A DNA stretch of 35,167 bases from SAR86 cluster bacterium. Its GTDB lineage: Bacteria; Pseudomonadota; Gammaproteobacteria; Pseudomonadales; Pseudohongiellaceae. Below the pieces are notes generated by a model. That model ran no database searches and was not told where the DNA came from. It saw only the letters and a list, made by a program, of their open reading frames with translations. Shown here piece after piece: positions 17,003 through 26,319 of the stretch; positions within the stretch are counted from its first letter, which is position 1; every line of letters begins with the position of its first letter. The position numbers and the translations under genes are program-made. Location: positions 104,859 through 140,025 of the forward strand of contig NVWI01000008.1 in the NCBI GenBank assembly GCA_002746215.1, read 5' to 3'.

Positions 17003-17485
17003 ATGCCCACATTCGATATAGTCTCCGAAATCGATATGCATGAAATGACTAATGCCGTTGATCAGGCGCAACGTGAAATGTCTAATCGTTTCGATTTTAA
17101 AGGTATCGATGCTTCATTTGAATTGAATGATTCTGAAATAATTATTAGTGCGGAAGTCGATTTCCAAACACAGCAGATGCTGGATATTCTTCACAATAAA
17201 ATGGCCAGCCGAAAGCTGGATATCAAAGCCTTAAAACCAGGAGAAGTCGAGATGTCTGGTCAACGTGCGGTCTTAAAGATCTCTATTCAGCAAGGTATTG
17301 AATCTGAAATTTCTCGGAAGATTGTTAAAAAAGTGAAAGACCAGAAAATGAAAGTGCAGGTGGCGATTCAGGGTGAGAAACTTAGAGTGACCGGTAAAAA
17401 AAGGGATGATTTACAGGGTGTAATGGCTGTGCTGAAAGATGATGATTGGGGTTTGCCTCTACAATTCAATAACTTTCGCGATTAG
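17003..17485 (+). CDS. yajQ: YajQ family cyclic-di-GMP/nucleotide-binding protein
   Basis: This 160-residue protein matches the YajQ (DUF520) family in length and sequence. It starts MPTFDIVSEIDMHEMTNAVDQAQREMSNRFDFKG, contains MASRKLDIKALKPG and GQRAVLKISIQQGIE, and ends DDWGLPLQFNNFRD. It has two ferredoxin-like domains by homology. YajQ proteins bind nucleotides or nucleic acid, and the Xanthomonas homologue binds cyclic-di-GMP. The exact role here is unknown. It is a cytoplasmic single-gene unit between two intergenic repeat-like regions. A Shine-Dalgarno-like AAGGA precedes the ATG. Confidence 0.95.
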   Translation: MPTFDIVSEIDMHEMTNAVDQAQREMSNRFDFKGIDASFELNDSEIIISAEVDFQTQQMLDILHNKMASRKLDIKALKPGEVEMSGQRAVLKISIQQGIESEISRKIVKKVKDQKMKVQVAIQGEKLRVTGKKRDDLQGVMAVLKDDDWGLPLQFNNFRD

Positions 17486-17489
17486 TGCC

Positions 17490-17612
17490 GTACCTACTGC
17501 GCTCACTTATGCTTTGTTAAAAAGAATTTTTTATTCAGTCACTTACTTTAAAAGTAAGCTTCTTCTTAAAAAATTATTTTTGCCGCGCCTAAGCTTCGCT
17601 CGTGACGGTACA
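17490..17612. repeat. Intergenic repeat-like element, copy A
   Basis: The segment after yajQ begins CTACTGCGCTCACTTATGC and ends TTCGCTCGTGACGG. In the middle is a palindrome CTTACTTT-A-AAAGTAAG. The same ordered blocks recur in diverged form after groEL at 20459-20573: GCTCAC-TA-CTTTGTT near the start, the ACTTA/GTAAGC centre, and CGCCT...TCGCTCGT-ACG at the end. It has no coding potential on either strand. The family identity is unknown. Confidence 0.45.
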
Positions 17613-17723
17613 TTATAGTGTGCAATATTGTAATGATTTTAGAGGTGTTCAAAATCAATCAAAGCTTTATCTTCTGGTTTTGATCCCCATATATAGTTAG
17701 ACCAAAACTCAAAAGGCTTTTTT

Positions 17724-18221
17724 GTGCGCTATTTATTTTTGTTGTTCATTCTTATCCCAATTGCGGAGATGCTATTACTTTTTGAAGTGGCAGATCACAT
17801 TGGTGCTTGGTCAACCTTGGCTTTGGTGGTACTTACTGCGGTGGTTGGGATTCAGATACTTAAACAGCAGGGGCTTGCCACTTTCACGCGTGCTAGTCAA
17901 AAAATGAGCAGTGGGGAATTGCCCGCTCAGGAAATGATCGAAGGGATTTTTCTGGCAGTTGGTGGAGCCTTTCTGCTTACGCCAGGCTTTATTACAGATA
18001 CTCTTGGTTTTATGTTCCTAATTGGCCCTATTCGACGCCTTTTTGTGCGTGCCCTGATCAAGTCTGGCAAGCTGGCGATGTGGAAAGCTGGTGGCCAGCA
18101 GCAATTCTTCTATACTAATTATCAAACTCGAAGTAAATCTGAAGAAGGTGGTATTTACGAGGGGGAATTTGAGCGTGAAGAGCCGATAAAGCCAGATCAA
18201 GATAAACTCGGGAAAGAGTAA
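17724..18221 (+). CDS. fxsA: FxsA family inner-membrane protein
   Basis: FxsA is a small cytoplasmic-membrane protein whose overproduction in E. coli relieves F-plasmid exclusion of phage T7. Its normal function is unknown. The 165-residue product has membrane helices near 2-20, 25-45 and 75-95, with the family pattern LFILIPIAEMLLLFEV, LTPGFITDTLGF and GPIRR, then a charged C-terminal tail. It starts at GTG, supported by AAAGG about 8 bases upstream. Its place just before groESL is common in gammaproteobacteria, but a sigma-32 promoter between them shows groESL is controlled separately. Confidence 0.9.
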   Translation: MRYLFLLFILIPIAEMLLLFEVADHIGAWSTLALVVLTAVVGIQILKQQGLATFTRASQKMSSGELPAQEMIEGIFLAVGGAFLLTPGFITDTLGFMFLIGPIRRLFVRALIKSGKLAMWKAGGQQQFFYTNYQTRSKSEEGGIYEGEFEREEPIKPDQDKLGKE

Positions 18222-18255
18222 TAAAAAGGGCAATAAAAAAAATCCCTGCTGCCTA

Positions 18256-18280
18256 TTGAAATTCCATCATCGACCCCCAT
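18256..18280 (+). promoter_or_regulatory. Sigma-32 heat-shock promoter of groESL
   Basis: TTGAAA (18256-18261) and CCCCAT followed by TTA (18275-18282) are separated by 13 bases, matching the RpoH consensus. The transcript would start near 18288 with a leader of about 130 bases. No CIRCE element was found, so HrcA control is unlikely. A weaker sigma-70-like TTGTAA/TACTAA pair lies near 18333-18362. Confidence 0.85.
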
Positions 18281-18419
18281 TTAGAGGGTTCAATCATTCT
18301 TCTTGGGTCTTTCATGCTCATAAGCTAATGATTTGTAAAAGTTTACGGTCAGTTGGTACTAAATAATCAACGGCCATCAATGTGTTATTAACACCAGATA
18401 GTTTTGGAGAATACAAACT

Positions 18420-18710
18420 ATGAAAATTCGTCCTTTACAAGACCGAGTCGTGGTACGACGTGAAGAAGAAGAAACGACATCAGCTGGCGGCATTGTCCTA
18501 CCAGGTTCTGCGACTGAAAAACCTTCTCAAGGTGAAGTTGTAGCCGTAGGTCCAGGCCGCCTTTTAGATAACGGAGACGTACGACCCGTTGATCTGAAAG
18601 CTGGAGATAAAGTTATTTTCGGTAAGTATGCCAGCAACACAGTTAAGCTTGGGGAAGAAGAATTACTCATCCTTAATGAAAGTGAAATTTTTGGTGTTGT
18701 AGAAGGCTAA
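18420..18710 (+). CDS. groES: Co-chaperonin GroES
   Basis: GroES is the heptameric lid of the GroEL folding chamber. The 96-residue product starts [14 protein letters not shown] and contains the mobile-loop region [20 protein letters not shown] and the GKYAS..VK segment, all at standard positions. GGAG lies 7-10 bases before the ATG. groEL follows after 56 bases in the same operon. Confidence 0.98.
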   Translation: MKIRPLQDRVVVRREEEETTSAGGIVLPGSATEKPSQGEVVAVGPGRLLDNGDVRPVDLKAGDKVIFGKYASNTVKLGEEELLILNESEIFGVVEG

Positions 18711-18748
18711 GCCTAAGAATTTTAAGCAACATTTTACTAACAGATTGA

Positions 18749-20404
<1,656 letters not shown>

Positions 20405-20420
20405 TTAGCCGTTTGGTTAT

Positions 20421-20447
20421 AAAAAACCCGCCTAGTGCGGGTTTTTT
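20421..20447 (+). terminator. Rho-independent terminator of groESL
   Basis: A perfect 11-bp stem, AAAAAACCCGC (20421-20431) with GCGGGTTTTTT (20437-20447), has a 5-base loop and ends in a T run. The A run on the other side makes it potentially bidirectional. Confidence 0.95.
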
Positions 20448-20458
20448 TATGGAAGAAG

Positions 20459-20573
20459 CTACTATGCTCACCTACTCTTTGTTGAAAGATAATTCTGTCG
20501 GACTGTTTACTTAACTGTAAGCTCACCTCCAGAATTTGATTTCGCCTCGACTAGGTATCGCTCGTTACGCTTC
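20459..20573. repeat. Intergenic repeat-like element, copy B
   Basis: This segment shares ordered blocks with 17490-17612. They are CTATGCTCACCTACTCTTTG at the start, TTTACTTAACTGTAAGC in the middle, and GCCTCGACTAGGTATCGCTCG at the end. Part of the last block also resembles 16880-16908 after aceF (CGCCTTGCGACTCAGGTAG then TCGCTCG). The rest of the gap to 20700 shows no gene and no clear signal. Confidence 0.45.
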
Positions 20574-20700
20574 TTGAAAGCTTTAACTTTAATCTTCCGT
20601 AGTCAGAAATGAATTCTTCAGTGAATATTCTTGTTTATCGTAAATATATGGAAGTGCCAGAGAGCTCGGGGAGATAACCAAAAATATAGATTTCTGTGTT

Positions 20701-21120
20701 CTATTTTTCTGATTTTTTTTCAGTATTAATGCCTTTTAGAAGGCTATCTATAACTTTTTGTAAATTGACAGGTAATTTCCGATAGTTACTAAGTAGTCGG
20801 TATTCTTCGCCTGAAATTGAAAAGTTCTCTGTTGAACTGCTTCCGGAATAGTTGGCAGATTTTTCTCTGACTTCTAATTGAATTGATCTCATCGGCGGTT
20901 CGCCATCGAGTAGCCAGGCTCGTCTGACGCCCAGCTTTAAGGCGACGTCAGGTGCACGGGAAGAGTTTGGTATGGCTTCAGCGTTAAGCCATTTTCGTAC
21001 AGCCTGGCCAGATACCTCAAATATGCCGCCCAATTCAAGGAGTTGAGTTTCTTTATGCCCAGCTTCATTGAGTGCCTGTCTGAATCTTTTTGAAAATTCT
21101 CGTCGTGTTGAATTAGCCAC
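20701..21120 (-). CDS. XRE-type helix-turn-helix regulator, phage-repressor-like
   Basis: The predicted product has 139 residues from a GTG start at 21120. Residues 5-77 (KRFRQALNEAGHKETQLLELGGIFEVSGQAVRKWLNAEAIP and on to WLLDGEPPM) resemble the DNA-binding domain of CI-like repressors. The C-terminal part (78-139) is short, polar and lacks the LexA-type Ser/Lys protease motifs, so self-cleavage is not expected. The reading frame stays open to a TTG at 21261, but the extra 47 residues look unlike a protein domain. No good Shine-Dalgarno supports either start. It diverges from the next gene and a small palindrome lies between them. The target is unknown; autoregulation or control of the neighbour is plausible. 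Confidence 0.75.
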   Translation of the reverse strand: MANSTRREFSKRFRQALNEAGHKETQLLELGGIFEVSGQAVRKWLNAEAIPNSSRAPDVALKLGVRRAWLLDGEPPMRSIQLEVREKSANYSGSSSTENFSISGEEYRLLSNYRKLPVNLQKVIDSLLKGINTEKKSEK

Positions 21121-21149
21121 AGTTTTATAAGTAATTAGTTCATGAATAA

Positions 21150-21165
21150 GTAAATATTGGTTTAC
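21150..21165. promoter_or_regulatory. Inverted repeat GTAAA-N6-TTTAC, possible operator
   Basis: A 5-bp perfect inverted repeat lies 30 bases upstream of the XRE gene's GTG, between two divergent genes. HTH repressors commonly bind such sites, but the arms are short and AT-rich. Confidence 0.3.
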
Positions 21166-21255
21166 AGAAATAAAACTATCAGTTATTTTATAATTAACTT
21201 TTGGTTTGGATTGTTGTGACTTCCGTTTTGAAAGGCAACCGTAAGGATACAGGTT

Positions 21256-21996
21256 TTGCAAATAAATATTCCACAGCTCTATTGGGGTCTTGAAACCCTG
21301 ATAATTGAGCCAGTCTTCCGTACAGGCATTAGTGCAGACATTTATGTAATCCCCTCACGCCTAAAACAAAGCAATTACTCTATTGCTTTGCTCAAGTATT
21401 GGTTCATTTACCACTTTCTTATTGCCGAAAATACCAATCATAATCCTCTCAACATTTGTGAAATCGGGGCGGATAGGGGGCGGCAATTAGAGTTTATCAA
21501 TGCAGCAGTTAAAAGAGGTTATCCAGAGGTGCACTTTTTAAAATGGGACGCTTTTGGCGAAGATATTAGCAAACCTATTTTTCGATTAAAGGGTAATAGC
21601 CGTATTCTAGAAAAGACTGATGCAAATGAATGCAGCACTATAGAACAGTTTGAAGATTATGATGTGATTATTTACTCGAATACCTCAGGAGGTAGAAAGG
21701 ACACAGAGAATGTTATTTCTGGTTTGACAGGGCGTTTAAAAAATAATGGAATTTTAATAGGTATTAATGGGCTTGCTAGAGAGAGGAAAAGTGCAGGTGT
21801 TGAATTTACATTAAACACTATTCGTGACATTGCCAAGAAGCATAAATTATCAGTTGATTTTCTAAGTGGTGGTTTTTTTAGGCGTAACGGTGGACTTATA
21901 CCTTTGCAGAAGAAACGCTGGTTTCGGTTTAATTTGTTGCTCGGTGCACTGTTGCCGTCTCTGTCAGGCGAAATATATTGGGTTTATAGAAAGTAG
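21256..21996 (+). CDS. Uncharacterised protein with SAM-methyltransferase-like motif
   Basis: This 246-residue protein is not confidently assigned. NICEIGADRGRQLEF (E69, G71, G75) resembles motif I of class I methyltransferases but with Ala-Asp-Arg replacing the usual small residues. DYDVIIYSNTSG (134-145) could be motif IV, and a GRLKNNGILIGING stretch resembles the following strand. The C-terminal part is basic. It begins at TTG, supported by an AAGGA Shine-Dalgarno at 21243-21247, and no in-frame ATG exists close by. It is AT-rich and divergent from the XRE regulator, which suggests an accessory pair. A fold search would settle whether it binds SAM. Confidence 0.6.
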   Translation: MQINIPQLYWGLETLIIEPVFRTGISADIYVIPSRLKQSNYSIALLKYWFIYHFLIAENTNHNPLNICEIGADRGRQLEFINAAVKRGYPEVHFLKWDAFGEDISKPIFRLKGNSRILEKTDANECSTIEQFEDYDVIIYSNTSGGRKDTENVISGLTGRLKNNGILIGINGLARERKSAGVEFTLNTIRDIAKKHKLSVDFLSGGFFRRNGGLIPLQKKRWFRFNLLLGALLPSLSGEIYWVYRK

Positions 21997-22176
21997 TAGA
22001 TACGCATTAAGTTGGCACTGAAACCATTTATTTCTACTTTTATGAAATTTTTTAGCCAAGGGTCTTAATCTGTGTATGGTACATGTTTAAGCACTTGAGC
22101 TTTACTTCAGCTTTAAACCTCCAGCTTTTAACAAAGGAACTTATACTTTTCACGTCAAAGTAAATATAATGGGGGA

Positions 22177-23001
22177 ATGAGTACAGAAGAACGAGATTAC
22201 GACGATTTTTCTATTGTCCCTGAGCGTGACGAGCTCGTCACTCATCGTAAACAGAAACGTGGTAATTCACTGTCTGCTACTAGTGGTAATCAAATAGCAG
22301 CAAGCTCTGGATCCAGCAGTTTGGTAAAACTCTTACTTGGAGTCCTTTTCTTAGGTTTGTTTGCAAGTGGTGGTGGTGCCTATTATTTTTACGATCAGGG
22401 GCTACAAACGCAAATATCTTTAGACCGCTCGAATGATCGGATAGTGCAGCTAGAGAATCGATTGAATCTTGTAGATGAAGCGGCTGAGCAATCATCAATG
22501 GGTTTATTAGAGAGAGTGGATTTCAATTTCTCTGAAATAGATAAATTGTGGGCGGCACGAAATGTATTACGATCGGATGCTGGTGGTCTCAATAATACAT
22601 TGGCAGGGCAGGCTGAGAACATCACTCAGATTGAAACGGCGGTCGCTAATCAGGCGGGAATGATCAATCAGCAAGCAGTAAATCTTGATCAAAATGAACA
22701 GATAATAGAAACTATTCGAAATCAGATAAATAATCTTGATAGCAGTGTTGCTGGTTTAAATAATTTGAATATCAATCAGCAGCTAACAAGCATCACAGGC
22801 GATTTGAATGTTCTCAAATCTTCACTGGCTCTGGAAGATTCAGGTCTTGTTGGCCGAGTGAACATTAATGAACAAGATATTGAGTCAATCAATTTATACC
22901 GTCTTAGTTTGAATCAAACTATTAATTCCATTCAGCAAAGTCTCAATGAGCTTGAAGAGCGTGTAGCCACGACGAATACAAGGCCTACGATCTTTCAATA
23001 A
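22177..23001 (+). CDS. Single-pass membrane protein with periplasmic coiled coil, function unknown
   Basis: This 274-residue protein has a hydrophilic N terminus with basic residues (about 23-28), one membrane helix (about 49-72) and a long region rich in Asn, Gln, Leu and Ile that is probably coiled coil. The Asn/Gln richness and repeating INNL/INQQ heptads resemble periplasmic spacer proteins. No catalytic motif is visible. By the positive-inside rule the coiled coil should face the periplasm. A TATAAT (22165-22170) sits 6 bases before the ATG, and GGGGG lies just upstream of it. The DUF938 gene follows by 73 bases. No role can be named. Confidence 0.8.
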   Translation: MSTEERDYDDFSIVPERDELVTHRKQKRGNSLSATSGNQIAASSGSSSLVKLLLGVLFLGLFASGGGAYYFYDQGLQTQISLDRSNDRIVQLENRLNLVDEAAEQSSMGLLERVDFNFSEIDKLWAARNVLRSDAGGLNNTLAGQAENITQIETAVANQAGMINQQAVNLDQNEQIIETIRNQINNLDSSVAGLNNLNINQQLTSITGDLNVLKSSLALEDSGLVGRVNINEQDIESINLYRLSLNQTINSIQQSLNELEERVATTNTRPTIFQ

Positions 23002-23074
23002 ATTTTAGCCCCACAACCTCAACCAAAATTATGTTAATTCATTGTATGTGCGCATACATTTGAAACTGGATAGT

Positions 23075-23689
23075 ATGAACAATAAACCCTTCAGCCAGGC
23101 TTGCGAAAATAATAAGCAGCCGATTCTCGAAGTCATTGCATCTCATTTCAAAGCTGGCGATCGAATAATGGAGATAGGCAGCGGCACTGGGCAGCATGCG
23201 CTTTATTTTTGTAAACAGCGACCAGAGTTAATCTGGGTACCTTGTGAAATTCCTGAGAATATGGATACGCTTGCAGCTGGTTTGCTTAGGAATGGGCTAG
23301 CAAATTTAATGCCTGCTCAGGTGCTGGATGTACGGCAGTCAGAATGGCCAGAGCAGGGCTTAGGAGGTCTGTTTAGTGCTAATTGCTTGCATATTATGCC
23401 TGCAGCTTTTAACGCGGATTTTTTTAGAGGAGCTGGCGAAGTGCTTTTGCCGGGAGCCACACTTTGTGTTTATGGGCCTTTCAAGTATCAAGGTGAATTT
23501 ACCAGTGACAGCAATGCTCGATTTGATGAATGGTTGAAAAATCGTAACTCGTTAAGTGGCATAAGAGATTTTGAAAAAATAAATCAGCTTGCGAAAGAGA
23601 ATGCTTTTGAATTTATCGAAGATAGAGCGATGCCGGCTAATAATCAGTGTCTGATATGGCGCAAAGAATTGGTAAACCAAAAAGGTTAA
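23075..23689 (+). CDS. DUF938 family SAM-dependent methyltransferase
   Basis: This 204-residue protein has the family's start (KPFSQACENNKQPILEV), a SAM-binding motif EIGSGTGQH (33-41), and the conserved SANCLHIMP, GPFKYQGEFTSDSNARFDEWL and AMPANNQCLIW elements. The substrate of DUF938 proteins is unknown. The ATG at 23075 is preferred over an in-frame TTG at 23042 because the family usually starts one or two residues before the KPF motif. It is a plain cytoplasmic protein without membrane helices. Confidence 0.88.
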   Translation: MNNKPFSQACENNKQPILEVIASHFKAGDRIMEIGSGTGQHALYFCKQRPELIWVPCEIPENMDTLAAGLLRNGLANLMPAQVLDVRQSEWPEQGLGGLFSANCLHIMPAAFNADFFRGAGEVLLPGATLCVYGPFKYQGEFTSDSNARFDEWLKNRNSLSGIRDFEKINQLAKENAFEFIEDRAMPANNQCLIWRKELVNQKG

Positions 23690-23744
23690 ATTACGTTAAA
23701 GGTGTTTTAACTTTACTAAAATTTTAAATAAGAAATCGGGAATC

Positions 23745-25949
23745 ATGAAAAACAATAAGTGCTTGAAGAAAATTTTTTTTTACGCTCCAGTCTTGCTTTG
23801 CCTACTTCCAACATTACTGTATGGGCAGAATACTGCAGCGGATGAAGGTTCTGCCTTTGTCAGAAAGTCGGTTGATATTCAGCGGACGACATTGGCGCCA
23901 GTTATTGACGGTGTACTTGATGATGAAATCTGGAAGCAGGCAACTGTCATCACTGATTTACACCAGGTTAATCCCGTTGACCATGGTACGCCGACTCAGG
24001 AAAGTATTTTTTACGTCACTTATGATGATAATTATTTTTATGTTGGGGCCCGCTTGTTTGATACGCAACCGGATGAAATTATTGCCCGGACTATGATCCA
24101 GGGCCAGACAGTGCGCTTTGATGATAACGTGCATATCATTCTCGATACCTTTAATAATAGTAGAACTGCCTTTCGTTTTGTTACCAATGCTAATGCGATT
24201 CGGGATGATGCAGTTTTCGAAAGTCCAACCAGTAATAACTTTGATTGGTCCGGGATTTGGCTGGTGGATTCACAGATTGATGATCAGGGTTGGACCACTG
24301 AAATAGCTATTCCTTTTACCACCATGAATTTTGATCCGAACAGCAGTACCTGGGGCTTCAACCTTGAACGCGAAATTGCTCGCAATAATGAAAGGCTGGC
24401 CTGGTCCTCATTCAATCGTGCGATTGATCCATCTACTGGAGGACAGATAGAGGGTATGAATGGTCTGCAACAAGGGTTGGGCCTGGATATAGTGCCGTCG
24501 GTGAGCATCGTTAATGCTGAAGATCATATTAATAACAGTTCAGATTCGAGATTTGATCCCTCATTAGATGTTTTCTATAAATTCACCCCCAACCTTACTG
24601 GTGCATTGACGCTGAATACCGATTTTTCGGCAACGGAAGTGGATGATCGGCAGGTGAACCTGACACGTTTCTCATTGTTTTTCCCTGAAAAGCGTGACTT
24701 CTTTTTACAGGATTCCGAAATTTTTAGTTTTGGTGGTTCTTCAAGTAATAATGGTATTCCGTTTTACTCACGGCGTATTGGCCTGGATGCAGCCAGTGGT
24801 CAGCCGGTGGATATTGATGTTGGAGGCAAGCTGGCAGGTCGAGTCGGAAATTTGAGTGTCGGTGCTCTGGTGGTGCAACAAGAAGCAAGAGTTGGTGTGG
24901 ATGATGCGCCACTTTTTGTTGGTCGTATCACACAAAACATTTTGGAAGAATCTCGTATCGGGGCTATTTTCACACAGGGTGACCCTAACAGCTTAATTGA
25001 TAACTCTCTGGCTGGTGTGGACTTCAGGTATCGCAATACCCGCTTTTCGACGAATCACACCTTGACCGGTGACTTTTGGTATCAACAGAGTGATACGGAT
25101 GGTCTGACGGGAGATGACAAAGCTTATAGTGCTAATCTTGATCTTGGTACAGAGAATACAGGCTTTAGTGGTACGCTTGGTTATAATTACATTGGTGCTG
25201 AATATAATCCAGCACTTGGTTTTGCAAATCGCCGAGGTATAGAAAAACTCGATGCAGAGATGCAAGCACGTTACTACACTACCGGCAATCCACTGTTACG
25301 CCATTACTTTGGTAGGCTTAGGTATTCACATACCCGTCGAATAGATAACGGGGAGATGCAAAGTGAAGAGCTCTCTTCACGATTATTTAGTCTTAATAGC
25401 CACCAGGCGGATCGTCTTTACTTAGATGTTCAGCGAGAACGGGAAGGTTTGACAGTCGATTTCCCTATTAGTCCTGGCATTGTAATTCCGGCTGGTAAAT
25501 ATTCTTTCGACAGTATTGAAGTGGGGCTGGAAAGCTCCGAATTTAGGGATATAGTGCCAGACATCAGTTATAAGCAAGGTGATTTTTACAATGGTGAGCA
25601 GCGTGAAGTAGGACTAGGACTTGGTTGGCAACCGAACCCTCGTTTCTCTACAAACTTTTCTTATCGTTATACTGATATTGATCTGCCTCAGGGGGATTTC
25701 ATTACTCGCCTGGTCAGTCTAAATACCACTGTGGCTTTTAGCTCAACCTGGTCATGGATCAACCTAGTGCAATATGACAATTTATCATCATCTGCGGGGT
25801 TAAATAGCCGGGTGCACTGGAATCCTCAAGCAGGTGAAAACCTCTATTTTATTATTAATTATAACTTTGATTCTGATGGGGTATTTTCTGGCGTGAGCGC
25901 CAGAGATTCGGAAATTGTACTGAAATATAGCAAAAACTTTAGGTTTTAA
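23745..25949 (+). CDS. DUF5916-type outer-membrane beta-barrel with CBM9-like N-terminal domain
   Basis: This 734-residue protein has a Sec signal peptide (cleavage near LYGQ-N, residue 28). A carbohydrate-binding family 9-like domain follows (VIDGVLDDEIWKQA to about 220, with YFYVGARLFDTQ). The rest is a long beta-strand-rich region typical of DUF5916 outer-membrane barrels, including LFFPEKRDFFLQDSEIF, and it ends KYSKNFRF, with the terminal Phe typical of BAM substrates. Such proteins are widespread in marine bacteria and their ligands are unknown. A role in binding or uptake of glycans or peptides is possible but unproven. It stands alone with no TonB box seen. Confidence 0.82.
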   Translation: MKNNKCLKKIFFYAPVLLCLLPTLLYGQNTAADEGSAFVRKSVDIQRTTLAPVIDGVLDDEIWKQATVITDLHQVNPVDHGTPTQESIFYVTYDDNYFYVGARLFDTQPDEIIARTMIQGQTVRFDDNVHIILDTFNNSRTAFRFVTNANAIRDDAVFESPTSNNFDWSGIWLVDSQIDDQGWTTEIAIPFTTMNFDPNSSTWGFNLEREIARNNERLAWSSFNRAIDPSTGGQIEGMNGLQQGLGLDIVPSVSIVNAEDHINNSSDSRFDPSLDVFYKFTPNLTGALTLNTDFSATEVDDRQVNLTRFSLFFPEKRDFFLQDSEIFSFGGSSSNNGIPFYSRRIGLDAASGQPVDIDVGGKLAGRVGNLSVGALVVQQEARVGVDDAPLFVGRITQNILEESRIGAIFTQGDPNSLIDNSLAGVDFRYRNTRFSTNHTLTGDFWYQQSDTDGLTGDDKAYSANLDLGTENTGFSGTLGYNYIGAEYNPALGFANRRGIEKLDAEMQARYYTTGNPLLRHYFGRLRYSHTRRIDNGEMQSEELSSRLFSLNSHQADRLYLDVQREREGLTVDFPISPGIVIPAGKYSFDSIEVGLESSEFRDIVPDISYKQGDFYNGEQREVGLGLGWQPNPRFSTNFSYRYTDIDLPQGDFITRLVSLNTTVAFSSTWSWINLVQYDNLSSSAGLNSRVHWNPQAGENLYFIINYNFDSDGVFSGVSARDSEIVLKYSKNFRF

Positions 25950-26195
25950 GCCATCATTTAAATAAAACACTGCCAAGTTTAAAGTGCGCTTGGTCGGTAA
26001 CTTATTGGATTAATTAAATTAAACTTTATCGTAAGTATAGCGGGGAAAATTTTTACTAAAGTTGGGATTTTCGTATTTTAATAAATTTCTAAGAGAAGTT
26101 GAAAATCTTAGGCTTAGGTTAACTTAAGGGTTTTGGTATTAGCACCCTGACCGGGATTTAAAACCGATTAGAATGAGTATAGCAAGTTATTGAAA
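25950..26195. other. Intergenic gap with no clear feature
   Basis: This AT-rich stretch between the DUF5916 gene and the tRNA holds a weak CCAAG/CTTGG hairpin (near 25973-25994) without a T tract, possibly a poor terminator. No promoter, gene or repeat was recognised. Confidence 0.5.
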
Positions 26196-26280
26196 TGGTG
26201 CGGACGGAGAGACTTGAACTCTCACACCTTACGGCACTAGAACCTAAATCTAGCGCGTCTACCAATTCCGCCACGTCCGC
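26196..26280 (-). tRNA. tRNA-Leu(UAG), CCA encoded
   Basis: The 85-base minus-strand gene begins GCGGACG and ends CGTCCGC, then a discriminator A and genomic CCA. The anticodon stem CTAGA/TCTAG holds a loop TTTAGGT with anticodon UAG (26246-26244), reading CUA and CUG. A long variable arm (class II) and the T-loop TTCAAGT are present, both expected for tRNA-Leu. It lies between ybbP and the DUF5916 gene. Confidence 0.97.
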
Positions 26281-26291
26281 ACAGGTCGCGT

Positions 26292-26319
26292 ATTATACCT
26301 GTTAATCCGTTCTTAGCAA
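26292..26319 (-). promoter_or_regulatory. tRNA-Leu promoter overlapping the ybbP stop codon
   Basis: On the minus strand TTGCTA (26319-26314) and TATAAT (26297-26292) are 16 bases apart, and the G+C-containing discriminator ACGCGACC follows, as in stringently controlled promoters. Transcription would start about 5 bases before the mature tRNA. The ybbP stop codon is inside the spacer. Confidence 0.75.

Noticed and set aside
18222-18419. CIRCE/HrcA operator before groES
   Set aside because: I looked for TTAGCACTC-N9-GAGTGCTAA and found none; only the sigma-32 promoter is supported.
21121-21261. 47-residue N-terminal extension of the XRE gene up to a TTG
   Set aside because: The extension has no domain-like pattern, and its TTG shares a TTGCAA palindrome with the start of the divergent gene, whose own Shine-Dalgarno is better.
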